The translations under genes and the position numbers were made by a program. From NCBI RefSeq assembly GCF_000425745.1, contig NZ_AUEA01000016.1, positions 1 to 64,000 on the forward strand: a stretch of DNA of 64,000 nucleotides, given 5' to 3'. A model generated the notes under the pieces. That model was not told the DNA's origin. It ran no database searches and worked only from the letters and a program-made list of their open reading frames with translations. Shown here piece by piece: positions 25,431 through 34,463 of the stretch. The stretch is from Pseudomonas cremoricolorata DSM 17059 = NBRC 16634. GTDB taxonomy: Bacteria; Pseudomonadota; Gammaproteobacteria; Pseudomonadales; Pseudomonadaceae. Each line of letters starts with the position of its first letter. Positions within the stretch are counted from its first letter, which is position 1.

Positions 25431-26315
25431 ATGGCAATGTCTAGATCAACCGTTCCGGCCGCGCTCGTCGTCGCTTTGGCGCTGGCGGGTATATCGGCTT
25501 GTGCGGCGAAAAAAACCGCCGTGTACGAGCATGAGAACTTCGACGACTCAGGCACCTATTCACGCAGCTTCCCGGTCAGCGAGGCGGGCTCCTGTGAGGC
25601 GGCCCGGCGTGCGTTGCTCAGCCAGGGCTACATCATTACCAGCAGCGACGCCAGCCAGGTGTCGGGTAACAAGAGTTTCCAGCAAAACAGCGAAAATCAT
25701 CTGCAGATCAGCTTCAACGTGACCTGCGCGCCGGACAGCGGCGACGAGCAACGCTCGACCATGTTCGCCAATGCCCTGCAGGATCGCTACACGCTGAAGA
25801 AATCCAATACCTCGGCCAGCCTTGGGGTGGGGATTCTGGGCTCTGTGTCGATGCCGATCGGCTCGAGCGATGACTCGATGGTCAAGGTCGCGAGCGAGAC
25901 GGTGACCGCCGCGCAATTCTACGACCGTTATTTCGCGTTGGTGGAAAGTTACCTGCCCAAACCCAGGCCCGACGCCGAGCGCAAGGCCGTGGAACCTGCC
26001 GCGCAGGCCAGCAAGCCCGCCACGCCGGCGCCTGCCCTGGGGCTGCCTGAGCCGGCTGGCAATCCACCTGCGGCTGCGTTGCAGCCGGCTGCACCGGCTT
26101 CCGTTGCCGAGCCCGCGCCCGTCGCCGACAGAGTGTCGCAAGCCGCCCAGCCCGAGGACACCACCCAGGGTTCGCAACCCGTGCCACCACCGGCTGAGGC
26201 GCAGCCTATCCAGGTACAGACACCGGCAATATCCCAGCCCGCGTCGCAGAGCGCCGAGACAGGGGCTCAGACTGGTGCCGAGCGTTCACCCGCGGTTACA
26301 GATCAGGCGGAATAA
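25431..26315 (+). CDS. DUF2242 family lipoprotein
   Basis: This 294-aa envelope protein starts with a lipoprotein signal peptide (hydrophobic core LVVALALAGIS). The lipobox ISAC places the lipidated cysteine at residue 24. The conserved domain (about 30-185) includes SCEAARRALLSQGY and the segment around TAAQFYDRYFALVESYL, which I recognise as DUF2242. The C-terminal third is a low-complexity Pro/Ala/Gln tail, probably unstructured and able to span the periplasm. Function is unknown. It stands alone after the tRNA operon. ATG 25437 is an alternative start. Confidence 0.8.
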   Translation: MAMSRSTVPAALVVALALAGISACAAKKTAVYEHENFDDSGTYSRSFPVSEAGSCEAARRALLSQGYIITSSDASQVSGNKSFQQNSENHLQISFNVTCAPDSGDEQRSTMFANALQDRYTLKKSNTSASLGVGILGSVSMPIGSSDDSMVKVASETVTAAQFYDRYFALVESYLPKPRPDAERKAVEPAAQASKPATPAPALGLPEPAGNPPAAALQPAAPASVAEPAPVADRVSQAAQPEDTTQGSQPVPPPAEAQPIQVQTPAISQPASQSAETGAQTGAERSPAVTDQAE

Positions 26316-26420
26316 TTTCCAACCGCTCTGCTACGTTTATCCAGGTGTCATCAAGGGTTCATCAGCCGCTTTTAGCGTGGTTGAACGACTACATCGGGTG
26401 AGTGAGAAGGAGACAGGCCA

Positions 26421-26507
26421 ATGGACGACTATCAGGAAGAACTGCTCGAAACCCAGGCCCATGACCTGGACACCGTAGAATCGGCCGAAGACGCAACCGA
26501 GCTCTAG
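26421..26507 (+). CDS. Small acidic ORF, 28 aa
   Basis: An ATG preceded by AAGGAG (26407-26412) at 8-nt spacing opens a frame of 28 codons, MDDYQEELLE through EDATEL. Ten of the 28 residues are Asp or Glu and none is Arg or Lys, and there is no membrane segment. I believe similar small acidic proteins are annotated in other pseudomonads, but I cannot check this. The stop shares the CTAG tetranucleotide with the stop of the converging AraC gene. Real translation is likely from the ribosome site; function is unknown. Confidence 0.6.
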   Translation: MDDYQEELLETQAHDLDTVESAEDATEL

Positions 26508-27547
26508 CTCAACTGCCGTCGTTGGCGTCGAAATGCCCCCGGCGTGCCGCCTGTCCAGCGCTTGAATGCGCGCTGGAAGGCTTCCGCCGAGGCAAACCCC
26601 AGCAAGTAGGCGATTTCCCCAAAGCTCAAGGCCGTATCGCGAATATAGGTTTCCGCCAAATCGCGGCGGGTGTCGTTGAGCAGCTCGCGAAACCCCGTCC
26701 CTTCTTCTGCCAGCAAACGGCGCAGCGTCCAGCTGGGCAATTGCAACTGTTGCGCGACGTGTTCCAGATCAGGTTCCCGCCCGCCGCTGAGCTGCGGCCC
26801 CAGCAGATGAGTGATGCGCTCGCGCAGGGTGCGCACCCGGGTACGCTGCTCCAGCTCCGCTTCGCACAGTTGCAACAACTGGTGCCAGGTGCTCGGGCAA
26901 TGCTGAGGGTTATCCCGGCTCAGCATCGCGTGGCTCAGACGCAACTGATTGCCGGCTGCAGCGAACTGTACCGCGTGGCTGCACAGCGGCAGGTAAGCGT
27001 CGGCGTAAGCGGGGGCTTCGAATTCCACCTGCAGGCGTTCGGCTAGCAGCCGCTCGCCCGCCACGCTGGACAACTGGTTGAGCCAGCCGCTTAGCAGCGA
27101 ATCCACCACGAAGCGGTTGTAGTCGTTGTAGGGGCTGATCGAGTAGAAACGCAGCCAGCCGCCCTCGGCGTCTTCCTCGAAGCTGCAGCGGCCCCGGTAG
27201 TTGCTGGCATACAAGGGTTCGAAGCGAGTCAGCGTGCGCGCAGCGTCCCTCACCGTAGGCGCCTGCGCGGCAGTGATGCCAGCCAGGCCGGCGTTGGCCA
27301 GGTGGCTGCAACGGCCCATGCGCAGACCCAGCGCCAGGTCGCCAGAGGCGTGTATGGCCGCGTGGCCCAAGTGCATGTAGCGAGCGATGGAGAGTCTGGC
27401 GCCAGGCTGGGCTAGGCGCTGGGCATCCAGACCATAGCGTTGCAGCAGCTCGGCAGGGTCGTGGCCGAGTTGGCGCAAGGCCTCGCTCAGCGGCTGCACG
27501 AATCCCACCGACAGATCACCCAGGCGCAGCCGTGGACGCTCGCCCAT
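26504..27547 (-). CDS. AraC-family transcriptional regulator
   Basis: This 347-aa protein has an N-terminal effector domain of the arabinose-binding type (about 10-200, with SIARYMHLGHAAIHASGDLALGLR-like helices) and a C-terminal double HTH (about 250-345) with FGEIAYLLGFASAEAFQRAFKRW, the second recognition helix of AraC proteins. It resembles the OruR/ArgR-like AraC subgroup. The ATG at 27547 is used here; a GTG at 27559 would overlap the upstream gene by 10 nt. It lies directly downstream of a nitrilase-fold gene on the same strand and may be co-transcribed with it. Confidence 0.9.
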   Translation of the reverse strand: MGERPRLRLGDLSVGFVQPLSEALRQLGHDPAELLQRYGLDAQRLAQPGARLSIARYMHLGHAAIHASGDLALGLRMGRCSHLANAGLAGITAAQAPTVRDAARTLTRFEPLYASNYRGRCSFEEDAEGGWLRFYSISPYNDYNRFVVDSLLSGWLNQLSSVAGERLLAERLQVEFEAPAYADAYLPLCSHAVQFAAAGNQLRLSHAMLSRDNPQHCPSTWHQLLQLCEAELEQRTRVRTLRERITHLLGPQLSGGREPDLEHVAQQLQLPSWTLRRLLAEEGTGFRELLNDTRRDLAETYIRDTALSFGEIAYLLGFASAEAFQRAFKRWTGGTPGAFRRQRRQLS

Positions 27548-27549
27548 GC

Positions 27550-28692
27550 CTACAGCCACAGGTTCAGAAGGCGCGCGCCCTCGCTGGGCGGCCCCGTCAG
27601 TTGCTGGCCGGCGGCGTTGATGAAGCCTTGTCCGGCCACGCCTTGCTCCCAGAATTGCCCGCGCATGAACACGCTGATGCTGATGAGCTCGGCACTGGCC
27701 GAGCGGGTCAGGTGACGCCAGGCCTGTTGTTCACTGACCTCGCCGCGGCGTATGGGCAACGCCTCGGCGGCGCTCTGGTGGCGATTGCCGCGCCAGGGTT
27801 GCTGCCAGCCGTCCTTGCCAGGGACGAAGGCTGGGTTGACGATGAGCTGGACTGATTGCTCGGCCAATTGCCGGTAGTTGTCCGGGTACCAACTGTCACT
27901 GCCGACCAGCACCGCCAGACGCCCGGCGGGCGTTTCCAGCACTTGCGCCGGGGCTGACCCGGCGGGCGAAACGAAGCGCCGCAGGCCGCTGTCGGGGTAG
28001 CGCTGCGCCTGCGGCTGGCCGAGCACGCGGCCGTCGCTGGCAAAGACCACGCTGCTGTTGAACAGCGGGCCATCCCCGGCATGCAGTACGCCCTGGCTAA
28101 CATAAGGCGCCGGCAGGATGATCGAGCCGGCCACCAAGGTGATGCCAAACTGCCTGGCCAGGCCGCCGAACACTTGCTGATAGTCGGCCGCCATTTGCTC
28201 GGCCTTCATGCGCAGATGGGCATCGGCGCGGCGATCTTCGCCACTGGCGCGCAGCAGCGCGAAGCCATAGCGCAGTGGGTTGCTCAGTTCCAGCCATTGC
28301 CACGCTTCGCGGCGGTGGGTGACCTGGTACAACTGGCTCTTTTCGCCGCGGGCCCACAGCCAGGTGCCGATATGCTCGGGCAGCACCACCACGGTCTTGC
28401 CACTCAGCAAACCTTGCTCATCGGCCTGCTGGAGATAAGCCGACAGCTTGCGTTGCAGCCGGGTCAGGTTCTGGTAATCGCTGGGAAACAGCAGCGGCTC
28501 CACGCCGAGCAGGTTGCCGCGCTCGCCGGGTGTGCCCTGGTTGATCGCAAGTTCGATGCGCAGGTCCGACAGGTAGTGGCCTTCCGGACGTTGCATCGTC
28601 CAGAAACCATAGGCGCCGAGTGCGGCGATCAGGACCAGCGCCAACGCGCCGGTAAGCAGTTTTTGCATGGACAGGGGTCTACGGGATTTCAT
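27550..28692 (-). CDS. Membrane-anchored nitrilase-fold protein lacking catalytic Lys and Cys
   Basis: About 380 aa. It has an N-terminal signal anchor (about residues 10-31, KLLTGALALVLIAALGAYGFW) and then a carbon-nitrogen hydrolase domain that probably faces the periplasm. The glutamate of the catalytic triad is kept (E106, VVLPEH). At the lysine position the protein reads GQPQAQRYPD, and where the cysteine should be it reads VLVGSDSWYP, with Gly (G264). It is thus unlikely to cleave amides by the usual mechanism. It resembles the soluble half of apolipoprotein N-acyltransferases. The start is uncertain: ATG 28668, or an upstream frame to 28812, are alternatives. Confidence 0.75.
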   Translation of the reverse strand: MKSRRPLSMQKLLTGALALVLIAALGAYGFWTMQRPEGHYLSDLRIELAINQGTPGERGNLLGVEPLLFPSDYQNLTRLQRKLSAYLQQADEQGLLSGKTVVVLPEHIGTWLWARGEKSQLYQVTHRREAWQWLELSNPLRYGFALLRASGEDRRADAHLRMKAEQMAADYQQVFGGLARQFGITLVAGSIILPAPYVSQGVLHAGDGPLFNSSVVFASDGRVLGQPQAQRYPDSGLRRFVSPAGSAPAQVLETPAGRLAVLVGSDSWYPDNYRQLAEQSVQLIVNPAFVPGKDGWQQPWRGNRHQSAAEALPIRRGEVSEQQAWRHLTRSASAELISISVFMRGQFWEQGVAGQGFINAAGQQLTGPPSEGARLLNLWL

Positions 28693-28934
28693 CGCTACAA
28701 GGGTACGAGCAAACGTTCCTGGAACAAAGGGCCTTCGCGCGCTGCGCCGCAGGCGCTCAAGTGCCAATCTGCTGGCCAGGGGTTGGACCTGCTGCACGAT
28801 ACGGTTACTCAATTGTCAGTTTCGATCATTGAGCTGGAAAGCGTTGCTGGGTACTGTCGGCTGAAATCGAATGAAGAGGCCCACCGTTTCGAGGCCTCGC
28901 TCGCCGTGATAACGCCTGAATCCGGAGTCAGCCC

Positions 28935-30971
28935 ATGACTGCCACACCCTATCCGCACCTGCTTGCCCCCCTCGACCTCGGCTTCACCACGTTGCGCAAT
29001 CGCACCCTGATGGGCTCGATGCACACCGGCCTGGAAGAACGCCCGGGCGGTTTCGAGCGCATGGCCGCCTACTTTGCCGAGCGTGCCCGTGGCGGTGTGG
29101 GGCTGATGGTCACCGGCGGCATCGCGCCGAACGAGGAGGGCGCGGTGTATGCCGGCGCCGCCAAGCTCAGCACGCCGGCCGAGGCCGAACGGCACCGGGT
29201 GGTCACGCAGGCCGTGCATGCGGCCGGCGGCAAGATCTGCCTGCAGATTCTGCACGCCGGTCGCTATGGCTATAGCCCCAATCAGGTCGCACCGAGTGCC
29301 TTGCAAGCCCCGATCAATCCCTTCAAGCCCCATGCGCTGGATGAAGCTGGGATCGAAAAGCAGATTGCCGATTTCGTCCATTGCGCGGTGCTGGCCCAGC
29401 AAGCCGGCTATGACGGCGTCGAGGTGATGGGCTCGGAAGGCTACTTTATCAATCAGTTTCTCGCCGCCTGCACCAATACACGTACCGACCGCTGGGGCGG
29501 CAGCTTCGACAACCGCATGCGCCTGGCGGTGGAGATCGTGCGTCAGATCCGCGAAGCGGTCGGGCCGGCGTTCATCATCATCTTCCGTCTGTCGATGCTC
29601 GACCTGGTTGCCGGAGGCAGCGACTGGTCAGAAATCGTGCAGCTGGCCAAGGCCATCGAGCAGGCCGGCGCTACCCTGATCAACACCGGCATCGGCTGGC
29701 ACGAGGCGCGTATTCCCACCATCGCCACCAAGGTGCCCCGCGCGGCGTTCACCAAGGTCACCGCCAAGCTGCGCGGTGAGGTGAGTATTCCGTTGATCAC
29801 CACCAATCGCATCAACACCCCCGAGGTGGCTGAAGCGGTGTTGGCGGCGGGCGATGCCGACATGGTATCGATGGCCCGGCCGTTCCTTGCCGACCCGGAA
29901 TTCGTCAACAAGGCCGCAGCCGGTCAGGCGCAGTCGATCAACACCTGCATCGGTTGCAACCAGGCCTGCCTCGACCACACCTTCGCCGGCAAACTCACCA
30001 CTTGCCTGGTCAACCCGCGCGCGTGCCATGAAACCGAACTCAACTATCTGCCCGCAGCCACGATCAAGCGCATCGCGGTGGTCGGTGCCGGGCCTGCGGG
30101 CCTTGCGGCAGCGACGGTGGCCGCGCAGCGCGGGCATCAGGTGACCTTGTTCGATGCCGGTAGCGAAATCGGCGGCCAGTTCAATGTCGCCAAGCGCATT
30201 CCCGGCAAGGAAGAATTCTTCGAAACCCTGCGCTATTTCGCTGACCGTTTGCAGCGCACCGGCGTGCAGGTACGCCTCGATACCCGTGTGGATGCTCAGG
30301 CGCTGATCGCTGAAGGCTTCGACGAAATCCTCCTGGCCACGGGCATCAGCCCCCGAGTTCCGGCGATTCCTGGCATCGATCACGTCAAGGTTCTCAGTTA
30401 CCTGGATGTGCTGCTGCAGCGCCGTCCGGTGGGGTCGCGGGTGGCGGTGATCGGTGCCGGGGGCATCGGCTTCGATGTCAGCGAGTACCTGGTGCACCAG
30501 GGCGCGGCCACCAGTCTCGATCGTGAGGCGTTCTGGCGTGAATGGGGCATCGACCCGAGTCTGCAGGCCCGAGGCGGCGTTGCCGGGGTGCAGGCGCAGC
30601 CCGAGGCACCGGCGCGTGAGGTGTACCTGTTGCAGCGCAAGGCTTCGAAGGTGGGCGAGGGCCTGGGCAAGACCACCGGCTGGATTCACCGTGCCGGGCT
30701 CAAACAGCGCAATGTGCAGATGATCAGCGGCGTCGAGTACCTGGGCATCGACGATGCCGGCCTGCATGTGCGGGTCGGCGAGGGCGAGCCGCAGCTGCTG
30801 GCCGTGGACAACGTGGTGCTGTGTGCCGGTCAGGAACCGCTGCGTGAACTGCAGGACGCGCTGCTCGCCGCCGGCCAGTCGGTGCACCTGATCGGCGGCG
30901 CCGATGTGGCTGCCGAGCTGGATGCCAAGCGCGCCATCGACCAGGGCTCACGGCTGGCCGCGCAGCTGTAG
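28935..30971 (+). CDS. fadH: NADPH-dependent 2,4-dienoyl-CoA reductase
   Basis: This 678-aa iron-sulfur flavoenzyme reduces 2,4-dienoyl-CoA formed in beta-oxidation of polyunsaturated fatty acids. The N-terminal FMN TIM barrel runs to about residue 330, with HAGRYGYSPNQVAPS and GSEGYFINQFL active-site segments. A 4Fe-4S cluster site follows (CIGCNQACLD...TTCLVNP). FAD and NADPH domains follow, with VVGAGPAGLAAA and AVIGAGGIGFDVSEYL. Length and order match E. coli FadH. GGAG stands 8 nt before the ATG. A perfect 10-bp inverted repeat lies just after its stop. Confidence 0.96.
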   Translation: MTATPYPHLLAPLDLGFTTLRNRTLMGSMHTGLEERPGGFERMAAYFAERARGGVGLMVTGGIAPNEEGAVYAGAAKLSTPAEAERHRVVTQAVHAAGGKICLQILHAGRYGYSPNQVAPSALQAPINPFKPHALDEAGIEKQIADFVHCAVLAQQAGYDGVEVMGSEGYFINQFLAACTNTRTDRWGGSFDNRMRLAVEIVRQIREAVGPAFIIIFRLSMLDLVAGGSDWSEIVQLAKAIEQAGATLINTGIGWHEARIPTIATKVPRAAFTKVTAKLRGEVSIPLITTNRINTPEVAEAVLAAGDADMVSMARPFLADPEFVNKAAAGQAQSINTCIGCNQACLDHTFAGKLTTCLVNPRACHETELNYLPAATIKRIAVVGAGPAGLAAATVAAQRGHQVTLFDAGSEIGGQFNVAKRIPGKEEFFETLRYFADRLQRTGVQVRLDTRVDAQALIAEGFDEILLATGISPRVPAIPGIDHVKVLSYLDVLLQRRPVGSRVAVIGAGGIGFDVSEYLVHQGAATSLDREAFWREWGIDPSLQARGGVAGVQAQPEAPAREVYLLQRKASKVGEGLGKTTGWIHRAGLKQRNVQMISGVEYLGIDDAGLHVRVGEGEPQLLAVDNVVLCAGQEPLRELQDALLAAGQSVHLIGGADVAAELDAKRAIDQGSRLAAQL

Positions 30972-30980
30972 CGCGCGGCA

Positions 30981-31011
30981 GTACCCGGCCATTGAGCGCC
31001 AGGCCGGGTAC
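30981..31011. repeat. Perfect inverted repeat between fadH and the PLP-enzyme gene
   Basis: GTACCCGGCC (30981-30990) pairs perfectly with GGCCGGGTAC (31002-31011) across an 11-nt loop. The right arm overlaps a TACACT -10-like element just before the next ATG at 31021. No T run follows. It could be a structural 3' end for fadH or an operator. Confidence 0.6.
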
Positions 31012-31020
31012 ACTGGCGCG

Positions 31021-31920
31021 ATGAACACTGACTTCACTGATTTGCCCCATGCGCCCCTGCAACCACTCAAGCTGCCCTGGCTGGAGCAGGCCGGGGTGCG
31101 TGCGGCCATGCTGCGTCTTGACCTGATCGACCCGCTGATCAGCGGCAACAAATGGTTCAAGCTGCGCCATCACCTGCTGGCGGCAAGGGCCAGCGCTGCA
31201 CCGGGGCTGATCAGCCTGGGCGGCAACCATTCCAATCACCTGCATGCACTGGCTGGCGCCGGACAGCGCTTTGGCTTTGCCACGGTCGGCCTGCTGCGCG
31301 GGCATGCGCAGCAGACGCCGACCGTCACCGACCTGCAGCGCTTGGGCATGCAGCTGCACTGGCTTGGGTACGGCGGTTACCGCGCCCGTCACCAGGCGGA
31401 TTTCTGGACACCCTGGCACGCCCGCTACCCAGGCTGGCATTGCATCGCTGAAGGTGGCGGCGGGATTGACGGCGCCCTGGGCTGCGCGGCCATGGTCGAG
31501 CAGGCGCGGGCGCAACTACCTGCGCTGGGCTGGGAGGACTACGACGCCTGGTGGCTGGCGGTGGGCACCGGCACCACGCTGGCCGGTCTGGTGCTGGCCG
31601 AGGCCGGTGCGCACGGGGTGCATGGCGCTCTGGCGGTGCCGAGCGATTACGGCGTGCAGGAAAACGTTCGGGCGCTTGCCGGTGAGCACGGCTACCACCT
31701 GCATGACGCCTGTCGCGGCGGCTTCGCCCGCATCGACGACGCGCTGCTGCGCTTCATCGACGAGACCGAGCAGTCCACGGGTATCCCTCTGGAGGCGCTG
31801 TACACGGGCAAGCTGTTGATGGCCCTGCGCGAGCGGGTGAGTGGCGGGCATATAGCCCGCGGCACTCACCTGATCGTCGTGCACAGCGGCGGCCTGCAAG
31901 GCCGGCGCGGTTACTTGTAG
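31021..31920 (+). CDS. PLP-dependent ACC deaminase/D-cysteine desulfhydrase family enzyme
   Basis: This 299-aa fold-type II PLP enzyme has the PLP lysine at K44 in SGNKWFKLR, the GGNHSNHLHALA loop and a Gly-rich phosphate-binding loop VGTGTTLAG. The family covers 1-aminocyclopropane-1-carboxylate deaminase and D-cysteine desulfhydrase; without the ACC-deaminase tyrosine pair confirmed, desulfhydrase or another deaminase is more likely. The ATG is about 10 nt after a TACACT element and has no clear ribosome site. The 3' end overlaps cytochrome b561 tail-to-tail by 10 nt. Confidence 0.82.
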   Translation: MNTDFTDLPHAPLQPLKLPWLEQAGVRAAMLRLDLIDPLISGNKWFKLRHHLLAARASAAPGLISLGGNHSNHLHALAGAGQRFGFATVGLLRGHAQQTPTVTDLQRLGMQLHWLGYGGYRARHQADFWTPWHARYPGWHCIAEGGGGIDGALGCAAMVEQARAQLPALGWEDYDAWWLAVGTGTTLAGLVLAEAGAHGVHGALAVPSDYGVQENVRALAGEHGYHLHDACRGGFARIDDALLRFIDETEQSTGIPLEALYTGKLLMALRERVSGGHIARGTHLIVVHSGGLQGRRGYL

Positions 31921-32456
31921 GGCAGCATGCGCTCCAGGGTGTTATCCCGGCGAACCCAGTGGTGATAAAGCCCGGCCAGCGCATGCAGGCCGATCAGCCA
32001 GTAGCCCCAGCGCCCGACCTGCACGTGCCAGCCCTTGATGAACTTGGCCAGGTCCGGATTCGGGTCGATCAGCGCGGGTAACTCCAGGCCGTAGAACGGG
32101 ATGGGCTTGCCCGCGGCGCTGAGGATCAGCCAGCCGGCCAACGGCATGCCCAGCAGCAGCAGGTACAGCAACAGGTGCATCAGGTGGGCCAGACCAATCT
32201 GCCAGGCCGGTGGCTTGGGCACGATGGCCGGCGTCTTGTAGCGCAGGCGCGCCGCCAGGCGCACCCAGACCACCGCGAACACGGTCAGGCCGAGCATGAA
32301 GTGCAGGGCTTTCATCAGGTCGCGTTCGGCGCTGTCCCGGGGGAACAGACCGCGTAGCTCGATCAGGGCATAGACGGCGGCCAGCAGCACCAGCGTCAGC
32401 CAGTGCAGGCCAATGGTCAGCCGGGCGTAACGCGCCGGCGGGTGAGCGGAGATCAT
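31911..32456 (-). CDS. Cytochrome b561 family protein
   Basis: This 181-aa inner-membrane di-heme cytochrome has four transmembrane helices. Histidines that can ligate heme are in GLHWLTLV (helix 1), ALHFMLGL (helix 2), HLMHLLLYLLLLGMP (helix 3) and GLHALAGLYHHWV (helix 4). Members pass electrons between quinol and periplasmic acceptors, for example in superoxide oxidation (CybB). No fused YceI-like domain is present. The gene lies between a DUF1853 gene and a converging PLP-enzyme gene. Confidence 0.9.
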   Translation of the reverse strand: MISAHPPARYARLTIGLHWLTLVLLAAVYALIELRGLFPRDSAERDLMKALHFMLGLTVFAVVWVRLAARLRYKTPAIVPKPPAWQIGLAHLMHLLLYLLLLGMPLAGWLILSAAGKPIPFYGLELPALIDPNPDLAKFIKGWHVQVGRWGYWLIGLHALAGLYHHWVRRDNTLERMLPYK

Positions 32457-32526
32457 GGGGGGTCCTCATGGGGCAGTTCACGGTGGGGGTCGCGCTCTTG
32501 CTGGCGCGTGAAAAGACGCAACGGGC

Positions 32527-33468
32527 CTAGTTTAGGTCCGGCCAGCTGTCGGCCACCAGAAATACCCGCTCCGCTTCCTGCCAGATCCCCTGCGAAGATG
32601 GCTGCAACCTGACCAACAGCCGCGCAGGCGACTGCGCATCGAGTTCGCGACGCCACTGTTCGAACTGCACGCCCGACCACACCTGATGCTCATTCATGGC
32701 CGCAGGCGCCAGCCAGTGTTGGCGCTCGAGCATCTGCCAGCGACCCGGCCCGCGCTCTAGCGCAAAGCGCGGCCAGTCACGATGGCGCAGCCAAAGCCCG
32801 CGCAGGTGCTCGGCGCTGGCGCCGGCGGGGGCACTGCACGGGCTGGCCCAGGGATAGAACAGGTAGCCCCCCAGCCATAACTGTGACTGCACCTGCCCGA
32901 TATCCAGCGCGTGCAACGCCGACTGAGCTTCGGCGCGCGCCGCCATGGGCAGTTGATGCGTCGCCAGGTGGCTGAGCTTGCTGCCCAGGCGATCATGGCA
33001 ACCCGGCCCCAGCCACTGCGCAGGGTCGGCCGCGCAGCCCTGCTCAGGGCCCAGGTACAGCTTGATCGCCAGTTCCAGGTGATGCACGCCGGTGTTATCG
33101 CGCAGCAGCACATCCAGCTCACCCAAGGTACGCCCGGCCTCGCGGATCGGCAGGTTGCGCGCCAGCAGTTCGATGCCCGGCGCCTGTTCCAGGGCAAAGT
33201 GCCAGAGGCGCTCGTAGTACAGGCCCAGGCGCCCGCTGCTGCGCTGTGCCAGCCAATGCTCGAGCGGCTGGCTGTGGCGGTCGAGCTGCTCCAGCCAGTT
33301 GCGCAGGCGTTGGGGATGGTCGGCCCAGGCACTGCCGGCCAGCGGGTGGCGCTGGGCGGCGCCCGGCTCACTCATCAACGGCGGCGCCAGCAGCGCCCAG
33401 GCCAGGTCGCGCACGGCGCTGCGGCGCAAGGTGCGCGGCAGGGTATGCAGGTCAGGGAAGGGGTTCAT
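32527..33468 (-). CDS. DUF1853 family protein
   Basis: This 313-aa soluble protein of unknown function has DUF1853 features. The core ELDVLLRDNTGVHHLELAIKLYLG resembles the D...E-x-K arrangement of PD-(D/E)XK nuclease-like folds, and the region SKLSHLATHQLP and the basic-aromatic WLRHRDWPRF also stand out. The nuclease resemblance is my inference from the spacing of Asp, Glu and Lys. The start is the ATG of NPFPDLHTLP at 33468. A cytochrome b561 gene follows in the same direction and nadK is divergent. Confidence 0.75.
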   Translation of the reverse strand: MNPFPDLHTLPRTLRRSAVRDLAWALLAPPLMSEPGAAQRHPLAGSAWADHPQRLRNWLEQLDRHSQPLEHWLAQRSSGRLGLYYERLWHFALEQAPGIELLARNLPIREAGRTLGELDVLLRDNTGVHHLELAIKLYLGPEQGCAADPAQWLGPGCHDRLGSKLSHLATHQLPMAARAEAQSALHALDIGQVQSQLWLGGYLFYPWASPCSAPAGASAEHLRGLWLRHRDWPRFALERGPGRWQMLERQHWLAPAAMNEHQVWSGVQFEQWRRELDAQSPARLLVRLQPSSQGIWQEAERVFLVADSWPDLN

Positions 33469-33572
33469 GCTGCGAGCATAGCTGGTTTGCTGCCAGGCGG
33501 CAGTTTCGCCCATAATTCGCCCACAGTGCCGCAAAGGCCGTTCGCAACCCGCCGTAGCCCAGCAGGAGCCCC

Positions 33573-34463
33573 ATGGAGCAATTTCGCAATATCGGTATCA
33601 TCGGCCGCCTTGGCAGTACCCAGGTGCTCGACACGATCCGCCGACTGAAAAAATTCCTCCTGGAACGGCATCTGCACGTGATCCTCGAGGACACCATTGC
33701 CGAAGTGCTGCCAGGCCATGGCTTGCAGACCTCCAGTCGCAAGCTGCTCGGTGAGGTCTGCGATCTGGTGATCGTGGTCGGCGGTGATGGCAGCCTGCTC
33801 GGTGCGGCGCGGGCGCTGGCCCGGCATCACACGCCGGTGCTGGGGATCAACCGCGGCAATCTGGGCTTTCTCACCGACATCCGCCCCGATGAGCTGGAAA
33901 CCAAGGTCGCCGAGGTGCTCGACGGCCATTACCTGGTGGAAAACCGCTTCCTGCTGCAAGCCGAGGTGCGCCATCACCACGAAACCGTCGGCCAGGGCGA
34001 CGCGCTCAACGACGTCGTGCTGCACCCCGGCAAGTCGACGCGGATGATCGAATTCGAAATCTACATCGACGGCCAGTTCGTCTGCAGCCAGAAGGCCGAC
34101 GGCCTGATCGTCTCCACCCCGACCGGCTCTACCGCCTACGCGCTGTCCGCCGGCGGGCCGATCATGCACCCCAAGCTCGACGCCATCGTCATCGTGCCGA
34201 TGTACCCGCACACCTTGTCTGGCAGGCCCATCGTGGTCGACGGCAACAGCGAGCTGAAGATCGTGGTGTCCAAAGACCTGCAGATCTACCCGCAGGTGTC
34301 GTGCGACGGCCAGAACCATTTCACCTGCGCCCCCGGCGATACCCTGACGGTGAGCAAGAAGTCGCAGAAGCTGCGGCTGATTCACCCGCTGGGGCACAAC
34401 TACTACGAGGTCTGCCGCACCAAGCTGGGTTGGGGCAGCCGCCTGGGAGGTAGAGACGACTGA
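33573..34463 (+). CDS. nadK: NAD kinase
   Basis: This 296-aa enzyme phosphorylates NAD to NADP with ATP in the cytoplasm. The GGDGS motif is at about residues 70-74, with NRGNLGFLTD and the second conserved block STPTGSTAYALSAGGP all intact. The length is typical. Its stop shares a base with the next start (TGATG), which begins a run of five tightly packed genes reaching 37416. The promoter must lie in the 105-nt gap to the divergent DUF1853 gene. Confidence 0.97.
   Translation: MEQFRNIGIIGRLGSTQVLDTIRRLKKFLLERHLHVILEDTIAEVLPGHGLQTSSRKLLGEVCDLVIVVGGDGSLLGAARALARHHTPVLGINRGNLGFLTDIRPDELETKVAEVLDGHYLVENRFLLQAEVRHHHETVGQGDALNDVVLHPGKSTRMIEFEIYIDGQFVCSQKADGLIVSTPTGSTAYALSAGGPIMHPKLDAIVIVPMYPHTLSGRPIVVDGNSELKIVVSKDLQIYPQVSCDGQNHFTCAPGDTLTVSKKSQKLRLIHPLGHNYYEVCRTKLGWGSRLGGRDD

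Noticed and set aside
32527..33534. DUF1853 start at 33534
   Set aside because: The longer frame adds 22 residues that do not look like the family, whereas the ATG of NPFPDLHTL at 33468 does.
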